A stretch of DNA of 64,000 nt from Trichomonas vaginalis G3 (taxonomy: Eukaryota > Parabasalia > Trichomonadida > Trichomonadidae). The DNA lies in the NCBI RefSeq assembly GCF_026262505.1, contig NC_067203.1, positions 14,768,392 through 14,832,391 on the forward strand. Reading direction: 5' to 3'. Numbering within the stretch: the first letter of the stretch is position 1; every line of letters starts with the position of its first letter. Below are positions 8,698 to 16,633 of this stretch, in pieces. Made by a program: the position numbers and the translations under genes. The notes beneath the pieces were generated by a model, which was given only the letters and a program-made list of their open reading frames with translations, was not told where the DNA came from and ran no database searches.

Positions 8698-9399
8698 ATG
8701 TTAGATAAGAAAGCTGACAAGAACCATACACATAAATCCTTCACTACTGTTAGAGCAGACGACATAATATTGAACTTTGACCTTGGTTCAAGTGCACCTT
8801 TAGAGAATCCGAGTACAAGTGTAAAAGATACACTAAACTCCTTAAATGGTAAATGTATGAATATCGAAGATCATGCCAGAAACTTTGAAGCATATGAACT
8901 ACCAACAATGTTAGATAAGAAAGCTGACAAAACAGAGCTTCAAACATTAAAGACTGAAATACTTCAAACATTATATCCTATAGGCTCTATTTATACGTCA
9001 ATGAACTCAACAAATCCAGAAACAGTTTTAGGCTTTGGTACGTGGGAACAGATTGTAGATAAATTCTTATACTGTGCTAACTCTTCAAAGCAAACAGGTG
9101 GTTCGAAGAAAATTAAAGAAGCAAACTTACCTGCGCACACTCATACAGGAACTACAAACACAACAGGTAGTCATTCACATTCAATAACAAAAAGAGGTTA
9201 TACAAATCTTGCAGCAGGTTCGGATAGACAGGGAATGCATAGATATGATATTTCAAGTGACCCAGTAGATTCAAGCGCAGGTATTTTCTGTGGAACCGCA
9301 GGAAATCATGCCCACACTTTCACAACAAATCCAACAGGCTCGGGTGCAGATTATATGCCACCATTTGTGACTGTATTCGCATGGTACCGCGTTCAATGA
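8698..9399 (+). CDS. phage tail-collar-like fibre sequence
   Basis: The segment carries repeated KKADKNHTHK motifs and then YPIGSIYTSMNSTNP with LGFGTW, the hallmark of phage tail collar/baseplate proteins. A histidine-rich LPAHTHTGTTN and GNHAHTF region and a terminal MPPFVTVFAWYRV follow, again as in phage fibres. It is the distal end of the fibre locus that begins at 6456. An internal repeat copy precedes it (about 8400-8697). Phage origin by transfer is an inference. Part of a fossil Polinton. Confidence 0.7.
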   Translation: MLDKKADKNHTHKSFTTVRADDIILNFDLGSSAPLENPSTSVKDTLNSLNGKCMNIEDHARNFEAYELPTMLDKKADKTELQTLKTEILQTLYPIGSIYTSMNSTNPETVLGFGTWEQIVDKFLYCANSSKQTGGSKKIKEANLPAHTHTGTTNTTGSHSHSITKRGYTNLAAGSDRQGMHRYDISSDPVDSSAGIFCGTAGNHAHTFTTNPTGSGADYMPPFVTVFAWYRVQ

Positions 9400-10015
9400 A
9401 CGCGCTTGAGCCTAGAATAAAATCTTTAACTTTACATAAATGAGCTTGAAAGAAGTATTCGAACAACATCCATGGAGGTCATTTAAGAAGTTCAATGAAG
9501 CTGCAAAGAGTTGGGGATTTACTAACAGAGCTGAAGTTAAAAGGTTCTTTGACAAAAATGTTGTACATCAAACAAAAATAAACCCTTACGACTACTTTTT
9601 ACCAATTTACTCCAACACTCCCGACGCATACCAATTTGACACTCTCATTCAAAGCAGAAAAGGAGGACATAAACCATTCCTCATCTTCATTAATGTTAAC
9701 ACTCGTAAAGCATATGCATATCCAATGAAAATAAAGGAACTCGTGAAGTGTTAAGAGTTTTACAAAAGTTTGTAGCAGAACATAACCCAAGTACTTTAAC
9801 ATCAGACCAAGACAGTGCATACCTCAGTAATGAAATCACAGATTTTCTCATTAAGCATAACATAACTCACTACACTACTGAAGACCATAACCATAACATA
9901 CTCGGCATCATAAACCGCTTCATAAGAACGCTCAGAGATTTAAACCAAGAGCGAGACTTTACCGAAGAAACAATGAAACACTTTCTCGAAGTATATAATT
10001 CCTCAACACATTCTA

Positions 10016-11312
10016 TAGGGTGTCCAAAGGTGTGTTTAGCACAAACCTGAATACTGCGAATAGAAATAAACAAGTTACATATATATAAAGTTTATTTAAA
10101 TATAATCACCATTGGATTCAATCACGCGTTCGCAGCGATCGATCCAGGCTTCAAAACACGCTTTAAATCATCATAAGAAAATTGCTCAAATTACTCTCTA
10201 CAAAATTTTCAAGATCATCTGGACTCGCGAATTCGCGTCCTTCAGCTCTCTTTTTTAGCGTGCCGAATAAATAAAAGTCAGAGGGTGCAATATCAGGTGA
10301 ATAAATTGGGTTTGGAACAACTTTGACATTGTTTTCCACCAAGTAATTCATTACCTTATGACTTTTGTGAACTCTTGAATTATCAAAATGAATTGCAAAC
10401 TTTTGTTTTTGTTGTTTGGATTTCTCAAACTCATCAGAATTGATAATTTGAGTAAGAACATTGTCAATTAGATACTGAGCATTCATCGTATTAGGTTTTT
10501 GAAGAATCTCAATTGCGATGATGTCATTCACGCCCCAAAAAACCGACAACATAATCATTGGTGTGTCAATTTTTTCTTCGGGAATGTTTGCGGATTTTCA
10601 TCCTTCGGGATCCACATGATTTTGGCTTCTGTTGCATATTGAAACCAAGACTCGTCCCCTGTTACTAAAAAGCGAAACTTCTTGGATTGATACGCACCCA
10701 ATATAGAGAGGAGCTCTTTCGAAGATTGGACTCTAGATTTTTTTTGAACTGAATTAAGGTTGTGCGGAACCAACGTGTATACGCTAGTTTGTAGTTCAAA
10801 TAATTGTGCAGATAATAACTGACTGTTGTACGTGGTATCTTTGTCATCTCCTCTATCCTTCTGAGTGATGCTCTTGGGTCTTCATCTAGCACTTGAAGAA
10901 TTGCTTTGATTTTTCTTTGATCCGGCGATTTTTTGTCAATTTTTATGATGGGCGCCTTTTTGTTCATGAAGTGATACATCCTAACATAATACGTTACAGT
11001 GGAATAGCTAGGAGCATCCATACCGAAGCATTTTACCAATGTCTCGTAGATTTTTTAAGTCTTTGCATTTTTTTGCAAGAGCGAGATGTTTTCTTTATGA
11101 TTCATTAAAAAAATGAAAAAATCCCGCCAAAATTTCCCGCGAAACCGCCTCTTGTCTCAAAATTCATTTATATATCCCGGCATGGCGCCAAAATACAACA
11201 TACTCATCATATACATATATTCATATTTTTTATTATATATTTATAATCAGCATATATCTCCTTTAATAGTCTCATATAGAGCGCTGTGCTAAACGCACCT
11301 TTGGACACCCTA
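10016..11312 (-). mobile_element. Tvmar1-like mariner (Tc1/mariner)
   Basis: 1297 bp with ~28-bp TIRs (TAGGGTGTCCAAAGGTG at the left and its complement at the right) and a TA target duplication at 10014-10015 and 11313-11314. The length, TIR and transposase agree with Tvmar1, the mariner described in T. vaginalis; the name is from memory, not a search. It lies inside the Polinton integrase gene, so it is younger than the Polinton. Confidence 0.92.
10163..11105 (-). pseudogene. mariner transposase, frameshifted
   Basis: The DDD-type catalytic core is visible: TGDESWFQY (first D), HFDNSRVH (second D) and YSPDIAPSDFYLFG (third D, 34 residues later). The N-terminal helix-turn-helix region (SLRRIEEMTKIPRTTVSYYL) binds the TIRs. 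The likely ATG is at 11105, but the reading frame changes at about 11050, 10770 and 10560, so at least three frame breaks leave this copy unable to make transposase. The TIRs remain good substrates in principle for a transposase made elsewhere. Confidence 0.9.
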
Positions 11313-11823
11313 TACAACAGGACATACACCAAATTCAATGACACAACAACAAGAAGAAAAGTATATACAAAAGAAACGAAGTCAAACACAAAATATCAGA
11401 AATTCAACACAATTTACCCTCATTCCTGGTACAAAAGTTCGTGTAGTTCTTGACGACAAACCGTTGACAAAGAAACGTTTAAGGTTAAGTAGAAACTATT
11501 ATATCGTAGACTCTACGCAAGGTAATGGATATCTTATAAAAGCTGCTGACGACTCTATTGCGTTTTACCCTTGTCACAAATTAGTCGAAAGTAGTAATGG
11601 CAAACTTGCTGAAACCATTGACGAAGCAAAGCGAGGAGTGGTTATTGAAATACTTGGCTATAACATAAACGATGACACTTATAAAGTAAGATATGAAGGA
11701 GGCGTTGAAGATGTTATACCATCTAAGAACTTGAGAGAGTCAAAGCCAACACATCTGGGACCATTAGAGCGGGAGTATTGGAAAGACAAAAACATGCCAG
11801 AAAGAATAAGAAAATTCTTCTAA

Positions 11824-12033
11824 ACTTTTTCATTAGATGTAAATCAGACATGAATGAGAACAGTCATGATATCATTAATGGTACCATTTATTTTTGTCAT
11901 AAATTTACACCAAAAATATATTTTAGGTGAAGAGGTGAGATCTCACCTCTTTTTTCACATGTTTTTTCACCCTCGTGAATTTTCATGAATTTCCTTAAGA
12001 TAGAAAAAATAAAGTTAGTTTTATACAAAATTC
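11824..12033 (+). promoter_or_regulatory. palindromic box plus shared Polinton leader
   Basis: Contains GGTGAGATCTCACC (11934-11947) and then a shared module: TTTTCATGAATTTCC, AAGATAGAAAAAATAAAG, TTAGTTTTAT. The same order of elements precedes the genes at 12683, 13795 and 14921. It leads directly into the small reading frame at 12034. Regulatory function is inferred from recurrence. Confidence 0.55.
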
Positions 12034-12204
12034 ATGCGGGAAATTCTTGAGTTTTGGTTGAAAGAATACGGTGGAGCCAAAAGTGGCTCGACCTCAAAAC
12101 AAGCATTTTATGAGCTTACAAAGGGTGTTATGAATGAATTCAAAGGTATTTACATACATCCTGACCTCGTTCATTTTGTTCCCGGACCAAAAAATAATGT
12201 TTAG
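12034..12204 (+). CDS. small 56-residue Polinton protein
   Basis: An open frame from ATG 12034 to TAG 12202-12204, starting MREILEFWLKEYGGAKSGST and ending HFVPGPKNNV. The shared Polinton leader module lies immediately upstream, which supports expression. The stop codon falls inside the first copy of the 146-bp repeat. No family recognised. Part of a fossil Polinton. Confidence 0.45.
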   Translation: MREILEFWLKEYGGAKSGSTSKQAFYELTKGVMNEFKGIYIHPDLVHFVPGPKNNV

Positions 12205-12550
12205 GGTAGAAGGTTAGATCTAACCTGTTTTCTAACCTCTTTTCTACCCTCTTGAATTTTCATGAATTTTATATATTAATGTTTTCGTTATGCCACTTTG
12301 TGCCGTCAGTCAGTCAGTTTAGGAAATTTACACCAAAAAATAATGTTTAGGGTAGAAGGTTAGATCTAACCTGTTTTCTAACCTCTTTTCTACCCTCTTG
12401 AATTTTCATGAATTTTATATATTAATGTTTTCGTTATGCCACTTTGTGCCGTCAGTCAGTCAGTTTAGGAAATTTACACCAAAAAATAATGTTTAGGGTA
12501 GAAGGTTAGATCTACCTGTTTTCTAACTCTTTTCTACCCTCTTGAATTTT
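12191..12550 (+). repeat. 146-bp tandem repeat, about 2.4 copies, with palindromic box
   Basis: The motif TAATGTTTAGGGTAGAAGG starts at 12195, 12341 and 12487, giving an exact 146-bp period. Each unit holds GGTTAGATCTAACC (12212, 12358, and a shortened one at 12504) and a CTACCC arm that pairs with GGGTAG. The first two units are almost identical, so the duplication is recent. No gene is carried apart from the stop of the small gene at 12204. Confidence 0.9.
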
Positions 12551-12682
12551 CATGAATTTTCCCGAAATAAAAAATAAAGTTAGTTTTATTTTTATTTATT
12601 TTTTTTATTTTGTATAAAAGGTCTGATTTCAACAATCGGCACAACAGCAATACAAACAACTACAGCACCAAACTCGTTAGTT
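12551..12682 (+). promoter_or_regulatory. shared AT-rich leader upstream of 12683
   Basis: AAATAAAGTTAGTTTTATTT followed by a T/A-rich run and TTTTGTATAAAAGG. This matches leaders before 13795 and 14921. A TTTCAACAA initiator-like sequence lies near 12628. Promoter role inferred. Confidence 0.45.
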
Positions 12683-13204
12683 ATGAATCCTACGTCAATG
12701 TTGGTAGAGATGAAAAACTTCATTCCTTCTTCATATACTTTCGAAACAAAAATCCAGAAGATAAAGCAAGAACTGTTAACAAGTAATTTAGACTGTAGTG
12801 CGAAAGATGAAGAAAATGAACAGTATCTTTATGAAATGCAGGACATTATTGACCATTTACCTAAACTACCTGAAATTCAGCAACAAAAACTAACCATTCC
12901 CGAATTTGACGAAATTGAAGTCAAAGCAACTGACTCGGTAGAAATAAAGAAGTTCATACGAAAGGTAAATTATGAATTCCTTGGTTTTCATTGCAACCAT
13001 AAGGTTATGGACAAAGATTGCGATATGGTATATAAGAATGTTTCTGACATATATAAATCCGGGGAGTTTAAGACATACGACAACTTTGTTTCATTAGTTG
13101 CAGAATGTGTATGGCAGATAAGAGATGAAGATAGAAGAGGTAAAGTATGGAATAAACAGATAAGACCCGCTATGTTTGAGATGAAGAGAGCAATTGACGC
13201 TTAA
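12683..13204 (+). CDS. Polinton protein of unknown function
   Basis: 173 residues from ATG 12683. Helical and charged, with a proline-containing linker (HLPKLPEIQQQKLTIPEF, about residues 57-75). The C-terminal half (FIRKVNYEFLGFHCNHKVM, ending MFEMKRAIDA) looks like a compact helical domain. No family recognised. It has the shared palindrome and leader upstream. Part of a fossil Polinton. Confidence 0.5.
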   Translation: MNPTSMLVEMKNFIPSSYTFETKIQKIKQELLTSNLDCSAKDEENEQYLYEMQDIIDHLPKLPEIQQQKLTIPEFDEIEVKATDSVEIKKFIRKVNYEFLGFHCNHKVMDKDCDMVYKNVSDIYKSGEFKTYDNFVSLVAECVWQIRDEDRRGKVWNKQIRPAMFEMKRAIDA

Positions 13205-13227
13205 TTGTTTTAGCTGGTTTTATTTCA

Positions 13228-13563
13228 ATGTATAACGCAAAAATGAACCCGCAATGTTCTAAATGTAAAGCAGCAATTAGGAAATATAACTACTCCGTCA
13301 AAGAGATAGAAAGAATGAGAAACGACTATGCAGACTTAAAGAAAGAAGCAGAGATGCCGGTAGAAAATAAAATGGACATGTTAGAATTTCTGAACAAAAA
13401 CTATCCAACAGCAAGATTTCCTTCTATTTCTGACGTCAAGAAGAAGTATAAAGAAACTTTCGGTATCGTTAAAACATTCGATGTACTAAAAGAAGAAATA
13501 GAAGCTACGAAATTGTTTAGAGTCTCACGAATTCATAACGTTTACCATGTGAAACGCTTATAA
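13228..13563 (+). CDS. small Polinton protein, possible zinc site
   Basis: 111 residues. The N-terminus has CSKCKAAI, half of a possible zinc ribbon, followed by a coiled-coil-like helix. A C-terminal region (FPSISDVKKKYKETFGI) may be a small DNA-binding helical domain. No family recognised. It follows the previous gene by 23 bases on the same strand. The stop TAA is followed by A, matching the Trichomonas polyadenylation signal TAAA. Part of a fossil Polinton. Confidence 0.45.
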   Translation: MYNAKMNPQCSKCKAAIRKYNYSVKEIERMRNDYADLKKEAEMPVENKMDMLEFLNKNYPTARFPSISDVKKKYKETFGIVKTFDVLKEEIEATKLFRVSRIHNVYHVKRL

Positions 13564-13794
13564 AATAACTGGGGTAGAAAAGAGGGTAGAAAACAGGTTA
13601 GATCTAACCTTCTACCCTAAACATTATTTTTGCTGAATTCAGCAACAAAATTCTGAGTAAAATGGCATATGCTTGCTTCCCTCGGAAAACCGAGAGAAGA
13701 GATTCCGTATGAAATTCATGAATTTCCTTAAGATAGAAAAAATAACGCTAATTTTATTTTTATTTATTTTTTTATTTTGTATGTAAAGACAGTA
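13564..13794 (+). promoter_or_regulatory. inverted palindromic box and shared leader
   Basis: GGTTAGATCTAACC (13596-13609) lies here with its companion arms in the opposite orientation to the boxes at 12212 and 12358: GGGTAGAAAAGAGGG comes first and CTACCC last. A shared leader (AATTCATGAATTTCC, AAGATAGAAAAAATAA, then T/A-rich sequence and TATGTAAAGACAGTA) follows and leads into ATG 13795. Confidence 0.55.
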
Positions 13795-14405
13795 ATGTCA
13801 AACATTGAGTTTGAAACAGTTAGAAAGATTGACAATGACACCAAAGTGGTTAGAATCGGTGATTTAAACGTAAGATACTCAAAGAAATACAACAAATATT
13901 CTTTGTCAGACATTATATCTCCATTTGGAAAGAAACCAAACGACTGGGTTAGAAATGCTTCAACTCAGAAAATTTTGACAAGAAATCCTGAGCTTATGAT
14001 ATCAGTAGCATTTCATGGAACAAGAGCATATCTTATAGACAAAAGTCTTATACCAATAGTTTTGTTATGGTTAGACCCAGTTGTTGGATATAACTTCATA
14101 ACATATGGTTCATTCGATACGAACGTTGCAGTGAAGGCTTACTTTACATCGTTCAGAAACCGAAGGACTTCAACACAAAAAGATATAAGATAGGAAGGAC
14201 ATATAATATAACTCAAAGATATGACTCTACAGTCAATAGAGTCAAGGTTGTGTTCGTTAATGATATGAGAGCCGCAGAAACAGAACTACTCGAAAAGTTT
14301 GAGAAAATGTATGGTGCTCCCATAAAAGGTAAAGAAACGTTTGAAGTAGATGAGATAGATAAAGCTATAAAATTATTTGATGAAGTTGCTGAAAAATACA
14401 TGTAA
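13795..14405 (+). pseudogene. KilA-N-type DNA-binding gene 1 of the Polinton
   Basis: Starts at ATG 13795 (MSNIEFETV), preferred to the upstream non-ATG start because the leader TATGTAAAGACAGTA is shared with the gene at 14921. KilA-N features: NDWVRNASTQKIL, then FHGTRAYLIDKSLIPIVLLW. Downstream sequence to about 14405 resembles a GIY-YIG/T5orf172-like tail that often accompanies KilA-N in large DNA viruses. KilA-N proteins bind DNA; the role here is unknown. Part of a fossil Polinton. Confidence 0.6.
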
Positions 14406-14920
14406 AGCGTTTATTTTTGGTCTTTTGTGAAAGTCAGAAAATAAAGTTAGTTTTATTTTATTTATTCTTCATTTTTTTGTATGTAAGATATGATTTCAGG
14501 GATTTTTTTGACGAAGTGTTAATGTTCACTTCGTCAAAAAATAACAGTTATATAATGAAAAAGTGTCATTTTTTGTATGTAAGATATGATTTCAGGGATT
14601 TTTTTGACGAAGTGTTAATGTTCACTTCGTCAAAAAATAACAGTTATATAATGAAAAAGTGAAAGTTATTCTTCATTTTTTTGTATGTAAGATATGATTT
14701 CAGGGATTTTTTTGACGAAGTGTTAATGTTCACTTCGTCAAAAAATAACAGTTATCTAATGAAAAAGTGTCATTTTTTTGTATTTGACGAGAATGTCGGG
14801 TAGATGGTTAGATCTAACCTCATTTCTACCCTCTTGAATTTTCATGAATTTCCTTAAGATAGAAAAAATAAAGTTAGTTTTATTTTTATTTATTTTTTTA
14901 TTTTGTATGTAAAGACAGTA
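14406..14920 (+). repeat. three tandem hairpin units, then palindromic box and leader
   Basis: GTATGTAAGATATGATTTCA occurs at 14477, 14574 and 14683. Each unit carries a perfect inverted repeat GACGAAGTG / CACTTCGTC separated by TTAATGTT and flanked by T and A runs, like a strong hairpin. Each unit also starts with a leader-like TTTTTTGTATGTAAG. After the array come GGTTAGATCTAACC (14806-14819) and the shared leader into ATG 14921. No gene is seen. Confidence 0.85.
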
Positions 14921-15781
14921 ATGTCAACATCAGAGAACACAACAACTGCTATCGTTCATGAAGCCATAAATGAAGAATACGAATACATACAGTATAACAA
15001 ACAGCTTCGCCTCATTCGTTCAGTCAAAGATGACATGTACCAAATGCAAAGAATTTTGACAGCATGTTATGCTCCAGATACTAAGCTTCCTAAAGACTGG
15101 TTTAGGAACCAAAGCACTATTGAACTATTAAATGAAGCACAGCGAGACATACTTTTTTCTGAAAACAGTGAAGAACAGCGAGTAGGTAAAAAACCCCAGT
15201 CGCCAAAACTCTATGAAAATCGTGAAAAATTGCCAAACGGTTTGAGAGGATATTATGTACATAGACTTCTTGTAAATAATGTGGCACAATGGGCTTCAGC
15301 TCGTTATGCTTGGTATGTTTGTAAACTTCTTGACGAAATTCACAGACAAGAACGTGAAGAGCTGGAAAAGAAACTTCAAGCAAAAGATGAAGTCATTGAA
15401 TCCAAAGACAAAAGCATTCAGAAAAGAATACCACGTTCGGTACCAAAAGGAAAGGAAAAGAGTTATAAGTATATGATTTACGCTGAAGAGTTGGAGAAAG
15501 AAGAAGATAGAGATATGGTTATGTTGCATTTAGTCAGAAGAAACAACAAAAGCTTTTACGACCTTGCTAAGATTTACAAATCTGACAGAAACTGGTTCTA
15601 TCGTGAAAACTTACCGATTTCAATGACACCGAATGAGCAAATAAAGGAAATTGTCAAAAATACTCTTCCTCAAACACACTATGATATGAAAGGTTGTACA
15701 ATACTTACCTTCAAAGAAGACTTACCGCTACTGAAGGAAAAGATAACAGAATATTTCGACAACTTCAAAGAGGAAGAATAA
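14921..15781 (+). CDS. KilA-N-type DNA-binding protein 2
   Basis: 286 residues from ATG 14921. A KilA-N domain spans roughly residues 45-150: LPKDWFRNQSTIELL and then GLRGYYVHRLLVNNVAQWAS. A coiled coil follows (EREELEKKLQAKDEVIESKD), and then a C-terminal region resembling tails of viral Bro/KilA-N proteins (YKSDRNWFYRENLPIS). Such proteins act as DNA-binding regulators or replication accessories in large DNA viruses and phages. Leader and palindrome match those of 13795. Part of a fossil Polinton. Confidence 0.75.
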   Translation: MSTSENTTTAIVHEAINEEYEYIQYNKQLRLIRSVKDDMYQMQRILTACYAPDTKLPKDWFRNQSTIELLNEAQRDILFSENSEEQRVGKKPQSPKLYENREKLPNGLRGYYVHRLLVNNVAQWASARYAWYVCKLLDEIHRQEREELEKKLQAKDEVIESKDKSIQKRIPRSVPKGKEKSYKYMIYAEELEKEEDRDMVMLHLVRRNNKSFYDLAKIYKSDRNWFYRENLPISMTPNEQIKEIVKNTLPQTHYDMKGCTILTFKEDLPLLKEKITEYFDNFKEEE

Positions 15782-15835
15782 AAAAATCTAAGCTAATTTT
15801 ATTTTTTTATAAAATTTTATCTCATATGAAAGAAC

Positions 15836-16051
15836 ATGAATTTAGAATATTCGGAACTCATGACAGAAGAAGAGAACGAACAACATGTAAAAGATTATGC
15901 AAAATTTTTGAAGACATACAAAGCATTTAAACAATATCTAAATGCTTCTAAAGATTATGCAAAATTTCTGAAGGTATATAAAGCTTATGAAAAAGCGTAT
16001 GAAAAGTTTATACATTGGGGAATTGTTGTAAAATATCGATATGAAGAATAA
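15836..16051 (+). CDS. small Polinton protein with internal repeat
   Basis: 71 residues with two copies of a KDYAKFLKxYKA motif (near residues 19 and 40), giving an amphipathic helix rich in Lys and Tyr. No family recognised. It follows the KilA-N gene on the same strand after about 55 bases. Alternative overlapping frames exist, so it is only moderately supported. Part of a fossil Polinton. Confidence 0.35.
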   Translation: MNLEYSELMTEEENEQHVKDYAKFLKTYKAFKQYLNASKDYAKFLKVYKAYEKAYEKFIHWGIVVKYRYEE

Positions 16052-16069
16052 ACAAAAATATATTTTTGC

Positions 16070-16543
16070 TTAAATGACGTCAGGGTCAATTTCTTCAACC
16101 ATTTCACTTCCTTCGTCAATGTCAATAGAAGCTTCTTCAACCTTTGGTAAGAATTTCTGTATAACATCTTTGTTCGTTATTGTCTTCAGAGATGAAGGAT
16201 AATATTTCACATTTGTTTCACCCTTCTTATATTCTTTCTGTTCGGAAAGATTTAAAGCAATACTGAAGAAGTCAATGTTAGAGTTCTTTATGACAGTATA
16301 ATGAGTATCTTTGACATTCACGAAGAAACTCTTTTGTTTCAAAACTACTGCTAACTCTTGTGAAGTATAACGTTTGCGGTCAATGACGATAGCTAATGGT
16401 CTGACATACTGACCAAACTTAGATTCTTTCACAAACTTCTTGTTAAAGATAACATTAACATTTGAAGCATTATTGAACTCATTCTTGATGGCAGTAGCGA
16501 GAGCATTGTATGAAAAGAACTTGCAATCTTGCATGTGTTTCAT
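16070..16543 (-). CDS. Polinton protein of unknown function
   Basis: 157 residues starting MKHMQDCKFFSYNALATAIK. The first ~115 residues look like a folded alpha/beta domain and the C-terminus is acidic (DIDEGSEMVEEIDPDVI). No family recognised. It is divergent from the DNA polymerase gene, with a 90-bp gap that is mostly A/T. Part of a fossil Polinton. Confidence 0.5.
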   Translation of the reverse strand: MKHMQDCKFFSYNALATAIKNEFNNASNVNVIFNKKFVKESKFGQYVRPLAIVIDRKRYTSQELAVVLKQKSFFVNVKDTHYTVIKNSNIDFFSIALNLSEQKEYKKGETNVKYYPSSLKTITNKDVIQKFLPKVEEASIDIDEGSEMVEEIDPDVI

Positions 16544-16633
16544 TAAAATAAAAATATTAAATTATTTTGAAAAATAACTTAAAAAAATCTAATCTAATTT
16601 TTTCAAAAAATATTTTTTTATTTCCTACTAAAG

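Larger units (their letters stand above)
9440..11823 (+). pseudogene. Polinton integrase (rve type) interrupted by a mariner
   Basis: A retroviral-type integrase core is recognisable: YQFDTLIQSRKGG carries the first acidic residue and LTSDQDSAYLS the second. The expected third acidic position should lie in the GIINRFIRTLRDLN segment. The C-terminal part after the mariner (11338-11823) contains a basic, SH3/chromo-like tail (VRVVLDDKPLTKKR, IEILGYNINDDTYKV). The enzyme would join Polinton ends to target DNA. The mariner at 10016-11312 splits the gene. Part of a fossil Polinton. Confidence 0.85.
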
